From: MFD04716-140 sp963703125
GTDB lineage: Bacteria; Bacteroidota; Bacteroidia; Flavobacteriales; Flavobacteriaceae
Assembly: GCA_963703125.1 (NCBI GenBank)
Contig: OY969790.1
Location: 3,534,001 to 3,598,000 of the forward strand
DNA: 64,000 nucleotides
Reading direction: 5' to 3'
This document shows positions 9,094-15,788 of the stretch, one piece after another (position 1 is the first letter of the stretch; every line of letters begins with the position of its first letter). Under the pieces are notes generated by a model that did no database searches, had not been told where the DNA came from, and saw nothing but the letters and a program-made list of their open reading frames with translations. The position numbers were made by a program, and so were the translations under genes.

Positions 9094-9125
9094 TTGATTC
9101 GTGGATTCGTTGATTCGCTGATTTG
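9094..9125 (+). repeat. Degenerate 8-bp tandem repeat (TTGATTCG, four units)
   Basis: Four contiguous 8-mers, TTGATTCG, TGGATTCG, TTGATTCG and CTGATTTG, in the gap between the DUF4258 gene and ald. The surrounding sequence contains looser copies (GTTGATTTGG and GTGAATTAGTGAG). The reverse complement of this unit is the unit of the array at 11792-11863. Confidence 0.85.
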
Positions 9126-9198
9126 ATTATCGTTAACCGTATTTCGTTGATTTGGTTTTTGTCTTGTCTCATGTCTTTGGTCTCTTTGTTTTTTTTAC

Positions 9199-10398
9199 TT
9201 AAAAGATCAAAAAATTAATATCGCTATATTGAAGATCAAACCAATCACCAACTGATTTGCTTGTTAAGATACCGTGATAAAGGTAGAGTCCGTTTCTAAG
9301 ACCTTTGTCAAATCTTAGGGAATTCTCGAGTCCACCATCCTCGCCCAGTTTTAGGAGATAGGGTGTAAAAATATTACTTATTGAAACACTGGCCGTTTTA
9401 GGATATCGCGATGGAATATTGGGCACTGCATAGTGAATTACCCCATATTTTTCAACCGTAGGTTTATCATGGGTCGTAATTTCACTGGTTTCAAAACACC
9501 CGCCCATATCAATGCTAACATCAATGATTACAGCACCTTTTTTCATGTGTTCAACCATGGTTCGGGAGACAATTACCGGAGAACGATCTTTTCCCCGTGT
9601 AGCACCAATGGCAACATCACACCTTTTTAAGGCTTTTAATAGATTTTTAGGTTGTATGGTAGAGGTATATACGGTCTGTTTTAAGTGGGTCTGAATATTT
9701 CTCAGCTTGGTAATTGAATTGTCGAATATTTTAATGTTTGCTCCTAGTCCAATGGCCGATCTGGCGGCAAACTCCCCAACAGTACCCGCACCTAAAATAA
9801 CAACCTCCACGGGCGGAACTCCGCTGATATTGCCGAACATGAGTCCGTTTCCACGATTTGTGTTCGACATAATTTCGGCTGCGATTAGCACCGATGAAAT
9901 TCCGGCAATCTCACTTAAAGATCTTACAGCAGGATATTTACCATCATCATCGCGAATGTATTCAAATGCAATGGCGCTAATTCTTTTCTTGCCAAGGGCT
10001 TCAAAATAGCCTTTGTTCTGGGTCTTGATCTGTAGCGCCGATATAATGGTTGTTTGTGGATTAAGGAGGCCAATTTCAGCCAGGGTAGGGGGTTCCACTT
10101 TTAAAATCAACGGGCAACCAAAAACCTTTTTGGTATCCTTGGTGATTTCCGCCCCTGCATTGGTATATTCAAGATCCGAATAGTGCGCCCCTTCACCGGC
10201 ACCCGCCTCAATAAGCACCCGATGGCCATGTGCCGTAATGGCGTTGACGGCATCGGGCGTTAGGCAGATACGTTTTTCTTGATATTGTTTCTCTTTCGGA
10301 ATGCCAATGAAAAGCTCTCCTTTTTGACGAAAAACCTCTAAGGTTTCCTCCTGTGGAAGCAATTGTTGCTTGCTGAAAGGCGATGTGGGTTGGTTCAT
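9199..10398 (-). CDS. ald: Alanine dehydrogenase (AlaDH/PNT family)
   Basis: A 399-residue NAD-dependent alanine dehydrogenase, converting L-alanine to pyruvate and ammonia. Motifs include the N-terminal GIPKEKQYQEKRICLTPDAV (substrate-domain RR/K positions), the Rossmann GAGTVGEFAARSAIGLGA around residues 200-217, and the C-terminal DVSIDMGGCFETSE and YGVIHYAVPNIPS. The length is a little above that of Bacillus Ald (about 370), as in the Bacteroidota form with an N-terminal extension of about 25 residues. It lies in the ald-tsaE-porX neighbourhood that I recall as conserved in Bacteroidota, here interrupted by accessory genes. Confidence 0.93.
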   Translation of the reverse strand: MNQPTSPFSKQQLLPQEETLEVFRQKGELFIGIPKEKQYQEKRICLTPDAVNAITAHGHRVLIEAGAGEGAHYSDLEYTNAGAEITKDTKKVFGCPLILKVEPPTLAEIGLLNPQTTIISALQIKTQNKGYFEALGKKRISAIAFEYIRDDDGKYPAVRSLSEIAGISSVLIAAEIMSNTNRGNGLMFGNISGVPPVEVVILGAGTVGEFAARSAIGLGANIKIFDNSITKLRNIQTHLKQTVYTSTIQPKNLLKALKRCDVAIGATRGKDRSPVIVSRTMVEHMKKGAVIIDVSIDMGGCFETSEITTHDKPTVEKYGVIHYAVPNIPSRYPKTASVSISNIFTPYLLKLGEDGGLENSLRFDKGLRNGLYLYHGILTSKSVGDWFDLQYSDINFLIF

Positions 10399-10509
10399 GA
10401 CTATAAAACTATGCCAAAAGGATAAACAGCCCCCAGGACTTATGGGACCAATTTACGACATTTTAACGAAGTTTATTTCCGTAAACTGTAGGAAGCGATT
10501 TTTGGAATT

Positions 10510-11178
10510 CTATAATTTCAAATTCACCCAATTCTGCAAGGTATGCTGGAAATTCCTAAAATAGGATTCCAAATTGCGCGTAGAGAGCAGGAAGTTTATT
10601 TTTTCCGAAAAGGATAGTTCACTAAGATCCACTTTTTCTTCGTCATATTCAGAGGTGTCAACCTGTGGTTTTTTAAATTCTTGCTTTGCTTTTAGTACTT
10701 GTAACTCGGCTTCCATTGCCTCGAGGTCAATACCGTGCACATACTTGTCGTATAACTTTATTCGAATAAAATAGACTATTGGGATTACAACCATGCATAC
10801 AGGTAGAAGCCAAAGTAGATTTTTTGTATCTACAATTACATCATCCGAATAAACAACCTCAAATACCTGAAAAGCGTACATTGTGGTAGGTATTAAAATT
10901 ATATGGTACCACCAATGTTTACATGTAATAAACCAAATTACCAATAAATAAAATGGAACTAATTTGCTCAATATAAACCATCCATAGGTATTTAAATCTG
11001 CAAATCCATTGCGATCAAAGACCATTCCTAAAAATTTGATGGTAGCCTCAGGATCACCAGGTAAATATTGATGTAGTTTAAATACGAAAGGTGAGATAAT
11101 AATTAGGAATACCAACAATGAATCAACGAAGAGACTTCTTCTAGCTTTTCTTCCTTTATCTGATAACTTTTTTTCCAT
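10510..11178 (-). CDS. Multi-pass membrane protein of unknown function, paralogue of the product at 12340
   Basis: 222 residues from the MEKKLSDKGRKARRSLF start. The frame stays open a further 66 codons upstream, but that extension would overlap the lipoprotein gene at 11285, so the shorter start is chosen. About four hydrophobic helices occupy residues 17-150, then a soluble charged tail (KAKQEFKKPQVDTSEYDEEKVDLSEL). The block with TIKFLGMVF, then VPFYLLVIWF, then WW..IILIPTTMY, resembles a matching block in the product at 12340 (TLRILGFVY, LPLSLLIIWF, WWRYFLLIPTALW). The two genes flank tsaE on opposite strands. No known family is recognised. Confidence 0.7.
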   Translation of the reverse strand: MEKKLSDKGRKARRSLFVDSLLVFLIIISPFVFKLHQYLPGDPEATIKFLGMVFDRNGFADLNTYGWFILSKLVPFYLLVIWFITCKHWWYHIILIPTTMYAFQVFEVVYSDDVIVDTKNLLWLLPVCMVVIPIVYFIRIKLYDKYVHGIDLEAMEAELQVLKAKQEFKKPQVDTSEYDEEKVDLSELSFSEKINFLLSTRNLESYFRNFQHTLQNWVNLKL

Positions 11179-11284
11179 TGCGAACAACCTTAATGTTGTT
11201 ATAATTAAGATTAGGAACGAAAAAAAGGGCAATATATTGATTGCCCATCGAAGAACTACTGTTAAAATCGATAAAGTGTATGTC

Positions 11285-11479
11285 CTATTTTCCCCTATTC
11301 GCTGTCGAAGGTAATTTAGTTTTATCCACTGAAGATTTATCCGCGGTTGAGGGTAATTTTGTCTTGTCAACCCCATTCACATACAGGGATTCATCTTCAG
11401 AAGTTGTATTGGGCGAGCAAGACGCTGTCAATAAGGCAAATGTGGCAGCAATAGCAAAGATTATTTTTTTAGCGTTCAT
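11285..11479 (-). CDS. Small lipoprotein with a duplicated peptide
   Basis: 64 residues from MNAKKIIFAIAATFALLTASC; the lipobox cysteine is residue 21. The mature part contains VDKTKLPSTA twice, separated by DKSS, so a roughly 40-nt piece was duplicated in tandem. The sequence is otherwise low in complexity and has no recognisable fold. It lies 106 bases upstream of the membrane protein gene at 10510, on the same strand, and may be transcribed with it. Too short for family assignment; the signal peptide is the main support for its reality. Confidence 0.6.
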   Translation of the reverse strand: MNAKKIIFAIAATFALLTASCSPNTTSEDESLYVNGVDKTKLPSTADKSSVDKTKLPSTANRGK

Positions 11480-11657
11480 TTTCAATAGGTTTTTAGTTAG
11501 AAATCGGACCATTATACAGCTCGCAATGTAAGAAATAAACCACTTCGATTTCAAAAAAAAATGTTAAAAAAGTGTATTTCATCGGATAAAGATGACAAAA
11601 CAACGAATTTTTGGTAGTTCATCGAAAAGTTTACAATAAAAAAGGGCTTTGAACGAT

Positions 11658-11752
11658 GTGGTTAGTGGTTAGTGGTTAGTGGTTAGTGGTTAGTGGTTAG
11701 TGGTTAGTGGTTAGTGGTTAGTGGTTAGTGGTTAGTGGTTAGTGGTTAGTGG
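11658..11752. repeat. Perfect heptanucleotide tandem array (GTGGTTA)13
   Basis: Thirteen identical GTGGTTA units (11658-11748) plus GTGG of a fourteenth, without a single mismatch. A perfect array of this length is likely to vary in copy number by slippage. It is intergenic, about 180 bases upstream of the lipoprotein start on the minus strand. Confidence 0.95.
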
Positions 11753-11791
11753 AGAGGAAAAATAGTAAATAAGATTTTGGCCATAAAATAT

Positions 11792-11863
11792 CAACAAATC
11801 CACGCATCAACACATCAGCGCATCAACGCATCAACGAATAAACAAATCAACGAACCAACAACT
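11792..11863. repeat. Degenerate octanucleotide array (CAACGAAT-like, nine units)
   Basis: Nine contiguous 8-mers, for example CAACAAAT, CCACGCAT, CAACACAT, CAGCGCAT, CAACGCAT, CAACGAAT, AAACAAAT, CAACGAAC and CAACAACT. It runs up to the tsaE stop codon and is the inverted form of the octamer array at 9094-9125. Confidence 0.85.
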
Positions 11864-11864
11864 A

Positions 11865-12290
11865 TCAACCATTAACCAATTTCACTTTAATCTCCCTATG
11901 CAGTTCATCAACTATTTTGATGTGTATTTCGGTTCGCTCCTCGGGCAGTAAGGAATTTATCATTTCCGGCCACTCAATAAAGACCCATGCATTTTGGTTC
12001 AGATATTCCTCAAAACCAAGGTCCAAAGCCTCGGTCTCGTTATTCAATCTATAAAAATCAAAGTGGTAGCCTAAAACATCTCCATTGACGCGGTGGTATT
12101 CGTTTACAATACCAAAAGTAGGGCTGTTGGCGGAACCTTCTGCGCCTAAGTTTTTTACCAAGGCTCTAATCAAAGTAGTTTTCCCGGCACCCATTTGGCC
12201 ATAGAAACAAAGATTTTTTGACTTTGATTTGGCAACAATTTGATGGGCGATTTCTTCAATTTGATTTTGGGAATAGAATATTTTCTGCAT
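11865..12290 (-). CDS. tsaE: tRNA threonylcarbamoyladenosine biosynthesis ATPase TsaE
   Basis: 141 residues, the standard length. The P-loop GQMGAGKTT is at residues 31-39, followed by TsaE motifs SANSPTFGIVNEYH and HFDFYRL, and FIEWPEM near the C-terminus. It is the ATPase partner of TsaB/TsaD in forming t6A37 on ANN-decoding tRNAs. It is divergent from the membrane protein gene at 12340 with only 49 bases between. In many flavobacteria tsaE is, as I recall, next to porX and ald; here 3.5 kb of accessory DNA separates it from porX. Confidence 0.93.
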   Translation of the reverse strand: MQKIFYSQNQIEEIAHQIVAKSKSKNLCFYGQMGAGKTTLIRALVKNLGAEGSANSPTFGIVNEYHRVNGDVLGYHFDFYRLNNETEALDLGFEEYLNQNAWVFIEWPEMINSLLPEERTEIHIKIVDELHREIKVKLVNG

Positions 12291-12339
12291 TTTAATGATA
12301 AAAGCCTACATTTAAATAATAAATTAGGATACCGTTAAT

Positions 12340-13203
12340 ATGAGGCAAAGATACGGGAGGAGAAGTTTGTTTTGGAAAAAAAAGTTTCTTTGGGATATAA
12401 CCATGGCAGTCTTAATAGTCTTCCTGCCGATATCCCTATATGCCCATATTTTGTTCGATAATTCAGATAAAACGCTTCGAATTTTAGGATTTGTATATGA
12501 ACACCAATTAAAGGCCGGTACAAAGGCTTTTGTTTGGTCGGTTCTCATAATATTCCTTCCATTGTCTTTGTTGATTATTTGGTTCTTTAATACCAATAAT
12601 TGGTGGAGGTACTTCTTGCTTATACCGACGGCCCTATGGATCGACTCTTTAGTGCGTAATTCTTTCATTTACTCTGAATTCTGGGAAAACAATTTGTTGT
12701 TACTTACGGTATTGGTCAATTGTGCAGTATTGCTGTTTATTTTTTTTGTGGATAAGCAATTGTTGAAGGGCATTGGCCATGTCGAATTCCGTTGGTACAT
12801 TAAAAAAGACTCTTTTAAAAATGTTAGGCAGGTTTATAGGGCCAAAGATTTTACCTACCACTATGACACTATTAAGAAGGATCAGTCAAATGCCAATATG
12901 AAAAATTTTTTTGTATACGAATCAGTTTTGGGTAAGGAAGCGGGCGAGCTTTTTAATGCTTGGGATAAAAAGAGGCCTTTTCAAAAATTGGATATTCTAA
13001 TTGTATTGAGCATATTGGCCGCCCCATTAATTTACCACATGAATGAACTGATACCCTATGTCATAAAGACTTACCGTACCCCTTGGTTCAACATAGAAAG
13101 TTATGGTTTTAAAGAGGTAAATACCATCGTTTGGCGAGACGTTGTATTGAATTACAAGACATACGAAATGGATATATTAATTACATTAAAACCATATGGT
13201 TAA
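12340..13203 (+). CDS. Multi-pass membrane protein, paralogue of the product at 10510
   Basis: 287 residues with about four N-terminal hydrophobic helices (residues 15-140) containing the LLIIWF...WWRYFLLIPTALW block shared with the 10510 product. A soluble middle (about 145-205, RWYIKKDSFKNVRQVYRAKDFTYHY) follows. A second hydrophobic stretch beginning QKLDILIVLSILAAPLIYHMNELIP looks like a degenerate repeat of the first module's start (WDITMAVLIVFLPISLYAHILF). It overlaps the M48 gene by 8 bases, indicating translational coupling. No family is recognised. Confidence 0.7.
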   Translation: MRQRYGRRSLFWKKKFLWDITMAVLIVFLPISLYAHILFDNSDKTLRILGFVYEHQLKAGTKAFVWSVLIIFLPLSLLIIWFFNTNNWWRYFLLIPTALWIDSLVRNSFIYSEFWENNLLLLTVLVNCAVLLFIFFVDKQLLKGIGHVEFRWYIKKDSFKNVRQVYRAKDFTYHYDTIKKDQSNANMKNFFVYESVLGKEAGELFNAWDKKRPFQKLDILIVLSILAAPLIYHMNELIPYVIKTYRTPWFNIESYGFKEVNTIVWRDVVLNYKTYEMDILITLKPYG

Positions 13204-14026
13204 ACTATTCTACTATCCTGCCCTGGTTTTTGTTGTTCTATTCATTCAATATTTTATAATCTTTTTGCTATCGAAAGAAAGGAGTATTTCATCTCTTAGG
13301 GAAAACCTAATTTCCATGCCAGTAGCATCTCTTATTTTAGGAGGAATATTGAATATTTTTTCGAACTATTTTGAGGATTTCAACAGTATACTTTTGTTTT
13401 CCGTCTTACTGTCTTGCTCCATTTATGCTTATTGGTTTATTTTAGACCCTCTTATGTATGTAATCTTATCAAAAAAACACTTGAGGGATTTTGAAATTGA
13501 AAATCAACTCAAAAAAGAAAACCTAAACTTTAAAGTATATTTTACAGATAAGATTAATTCAAATGCCTTTGCCTCAGGTATTATCCCATTTTATAAAATC
13601 ATAATTATTGCAAAAGATTTAAGACTAAACTTGAATGAAGCGGAGTTAAAAGCAATCATCTATCATGAGATTGGACATCATAAGAAAAGACATATTTTAA
13701 TAATGTACATTTTAAATGTAATCATTTTTACGTTCTATTTTTTGGGTAATTCCTTAATGGTAGATTATGACTTTCAAACTCAATTTTTCAAAGGCTTATC
13801 CGTATTTTTATCAGGAGCAATGTTTGGGTTAGCTTGTTACTATATTCCAAATAAAATTTTATATTACTTAGAATATCAAGCAGATTCATTTTCAGCTTCT
13901 GAAAACGATAGAGAAAGTATGATTAGCGCCTTGATAAGTTTGGATAAATTAACTGAGGGAAAATTAACTAAGGGGAACATTAACCATCCTAGTTTAGAAA
14001 AACGAATAGCGAACATTCAAAACTGA
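13196..14026 (+). CDS. M48-type membrane zinc metalloprotease
   Basis: 276 residues. The zinc site H157-E158-x2-H161 (YHEIGHHKKRH) and the third ligand E226 (YLEYQADSFSA, the M48 ExxxD form) are intact. Hydrophobic segments lie at about 8-27, 42-60, 66-90, 166-186 and 196-216, bracketing the catalytic site as in HtpX/Ste24-like proteases. It ends with HPSLEKRIANI, the usual M48 tail. It is probably coupled to the membrane protein upstream (8-base overlap), which may be its substrate or partner; that is inference. It could also be a sensor protease of the BlaR1/M56 kind, but no second domain is present. Confidence 0.8.
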   Translation: MVKLFYYPALVFVVLFIQYFIIFLLSKERSISSLRENLISMPVASLILGGILNIFSNYFEDFNSILLFSVLLSCSIYAYWFILDPLMYVILSKKHLRDFEIENQLKKENLNFKVYFTDKINSNAFASGIIPFYKIIIIAKDLRLNLNEAELKAIIYHEIGHHKKRHILIMYILNVIIFTFYFLGNSLMVDYDFQTQFFKGLSVFLSGAMFGLACYYIPNKILYYLEYQADSFSASENDRESMISALISLDKLTEGKLTKGNINHPSLEKRIANIQN

Positions 14027-14177
14027 AATATGGCCCTTGAACGGTTATGGGAAGTATCCATGTACGAGTTATTTTTGGAAAGCACCCAATTTTGGACCAA
14101 ACGACTCATTCATAAGGGCTTATTAAAACAAATCCGTATCAAGAACATATTTAACCAATCTAAAAAAGCATTAAATT

Positions 14178-14234
14178 TTACTTCGGTTCCAAAACAATAA
14201 AAGGAATCATCATTTCTTCCAAGGAAACCCCACC
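14178..14234 (-). pseudogene. porX 3'-end remnant (last 18 codons)
   Basis: Read on the minus strand this encodes GGVSLEEMMIPFIVLEPK followed by a stop. The intact porX ends in GGVSLEEMIIPFVVLEPR plus stop at 15789. The two 57-bp stretches differ at about seven positions, mostly third bases. The similarity ends sharply at the stop codon on one side and just beyond the GG codons on the other. It is therefore a duplicated or displaced end of porX, not a gene, and marks a boundary of the insert that carries the ATPase gene. Confidence 0.85.
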
Positions 14235-14383
14235 AAGTTCGCTTCCCGGCCATTTCACAAAACCTAGTTAACTGTTTGCCATTATTTTATGGGTTTAATA
14301 TTAACCCGACGGTGATAGATCGTCATAAAAATATCAGGAAACAATTGACAATCAGCCGCGAGTATTCTTGTGTCTATTGTCCG

Positions 14384-14403
14384 CCCGTTCCGGTGCGGAC
14401 GGG
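14384..14403 (+). terminator. GC-rich hairpin with T-tail
   Basis: Arms CCCGT(T)CCG and CGGACGGG around a GTG loop, with one bulged T, followed by TCTTTTATCTTT. It points rightward on the plus strand and lies just past the 3' end of the converging ATPase pseudogene. Confidence 0.6.
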
Positions 14404-14418
14404 TCTTTTATCTTTATT

Positions 14419-15635
14419 CTATCGTCCAGTTAATAGCCAATCTATTGCGTTTATTTTTTTTATTCCGTTATATGTACCTGTGTCGTAGTCCATTGTGATT
14501 AGAAAGTTTTTCATGATGGTCTGCAATATTGTCAAATGGTGCTAATTCACGTTCTAAGAGTCGTTGCATTTTGTACTGTTTGCGAAACTTGTATGTATTG
14601 TGTATAACCTTCGTTGTTGCGAACAACAAAATCAACTTCTAAATTGTTGGTTTTTCCTATCCATACTTGGTTATTTCTTCGTTTTAGCTCAAGATAAATA
14701 ATATTTTCAAGTAAATGTCCTGCATCGCTTGCCAATTCTTTTCCAAGTAATGCATTGCGAAAACCTAAATCCACCAAATAGTATTTTTCTTGCGTTGCCA
14801 AATGTTGTTTGCCTTTGATGTCATAGCGGTTTACTTTGTAAAACAAATAGGCTTCAACCAAAGTATCAATGTACTTTGACACCGTTTTGTTGTCAATTTT
14901 CTTTTTGTTTGCCGTTAAAACTTTGGCAATGTTTCCTGCTGAAACACTTGAACCAACTGAATCTATTAAGAAGTTTACAACTTCCTGATACGATTCTTCG
15001 GCATAAATAGTATAGCGTTTAGAAATATCGTTGTCGTAAATGTTTTTGAAAACCGTTTGCAAATATTCATTTGCAAAATGATTTCCGTCTGCTGAAAGTC
15101 GTACAGCTTCGGGAAAACCACCTGTACGCACATATTCAGCAAAAGCACGGTCAGGGTTTGTGGTTTTGCCTGTGAACTCTAAATATTCAGCAAAAGAAAA
15201 AGGCAATACATTTATTTCATAAGCTCTACCTGTGAGCAAAGTTGCCAATTCGCTTGATAATAAAAATGCGTTTGAACCTGTAACATACAAATCTATGTTT
15301 GGATGAACGTACAAGCCTTCCAACAGTTTTTCAAACTCGGGAACGTTTTGCACTTCGTCTATAAACACATAATTGGTTACGTTTTTTTTGAGATGCTTAA
15401 TGATGTAATCGTAAATCTCTTTCCAATTTTTTTCTGCTAAAAACCGAAATTCGGGCATATCCATATTGATCGCCAAAATGGAAACTTTGTCGTTTTCTTT
15501 ACGCAACAAATCTTGAAATTGTGTCATTAAAGTTGATTTTCCACAACGCCTAACACCTGTGGCAACTTTAATTAAATTCTTGTCTTTAAGAACACTAAGT
15601 GTATCTAAGTAGTGTTTGCGTATAATGATTTTCAT
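14419..15635 (-). pseudogene. AAA ATPase with DUF4143 domain, two frameshifts near the C-terminus
   Basis: The intact reading frame runs from 15635 to a premature stop at 14547 (362 residues): Walker A GVRRCGKST at 27-35, Walker B FIDEVQN at about 90-96, and the DUF4143 region with the PD-(D/E)xK-like VDFVV...YIQVSQTV. The family's normal end continues in other frames: LLERELAPFDNIADHH after dropping one A from an A4 run (plus-strand 14569-14572), then NFLITMDYDTGTYNGIKK and DWLLTG after dropping one A from an A5 run (14507-14511). The repaired protein is about 404 residues. Members are common, poorly understood, multi-copy ATPases in Bacteroidota. Both breaks are homopolymer changes, so real decay and sequencing error are both possible. 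Confidence 0.8.
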
Positions 15636-15639
15636 TCGG

Positions 15640-15693
15640 CAAAGATATGTAAAATTCCTAAAACTTTTAATTTTGGTTAAGTTTTAGGAATTT
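15640..15693 (-). promoter_or_regulatory. Promoter of the ATPase gene with a 15-bp inverted repeat
   Basis: On the minus strand a TATCTTTG -7 box (15640-15647) ends 4 bases before the ATG at 15635, so the mRNA would be leaderless. Just upstream lies a perfect 15-bp inverted repeat, AAATTCCTAAAACTT at 15652-15666 and its complement at 15679-15693, with a 12-base spacer. It covers the -33 region and lies outside any transcript, suggesting an operator. Confidence 0.6.
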
Positions 15694-15788
15694 CAAACAT
15701 CATATCCCTCCCCTAGGTATTTCCAAATAAAATAGGACTTTAGATTCTAAAGCCATGTTAACGAACGCTATTTGAAACCAAAGGATCT

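Larger units (their letters stand above)
11480..11864. other. Gene-free spacer dominated by tandem repeats
   Basis: No coding region is supported in these 385 bases. They hold a poly-A rich stretch near the lipoprotein gene, a 13-unit heptamer array (11658-11752) and a degenerate octamer array (11792-11863) ending at the tsaE stop codon. Confidence 0.8.
14027..14418. other. Gene-free region holding a porX remnant and a hairpin
   Basis: 392 bases without a convincing gene. They contain a fragment homologous to the last codons of porX (14178-14234) and a GC-rich hairpin with a T-rich tail (14384-14403), which would terminate rightward transcripts. The sequence between them shows no homology I can see to the neighbouring genes. 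Confidence 0.7.

Noticed and set aside
11179..11376. Upstream extension of the membrane protein gene at 10510 with hydrophobic residues
   Set aside because: It overlaps a better-supported lipoprotein gene and lies in AT-rich DNA that naturally encodes Phe, Ile and Leu; the ATG at 11178 fits the paralogue better.
11658..11863. Repeats considered as a CRISPR array
   Set aside because: Units are only 7-8 bases, contiguous without spacers, and no cas gene is present.
14030..14203. A 57-codon ORF (MALERLWEVSMYELF...)
   Set aside because: Its end runs through the porX remnant on the opposite strand, it has no recognisable domain and no promoter; probably chance.
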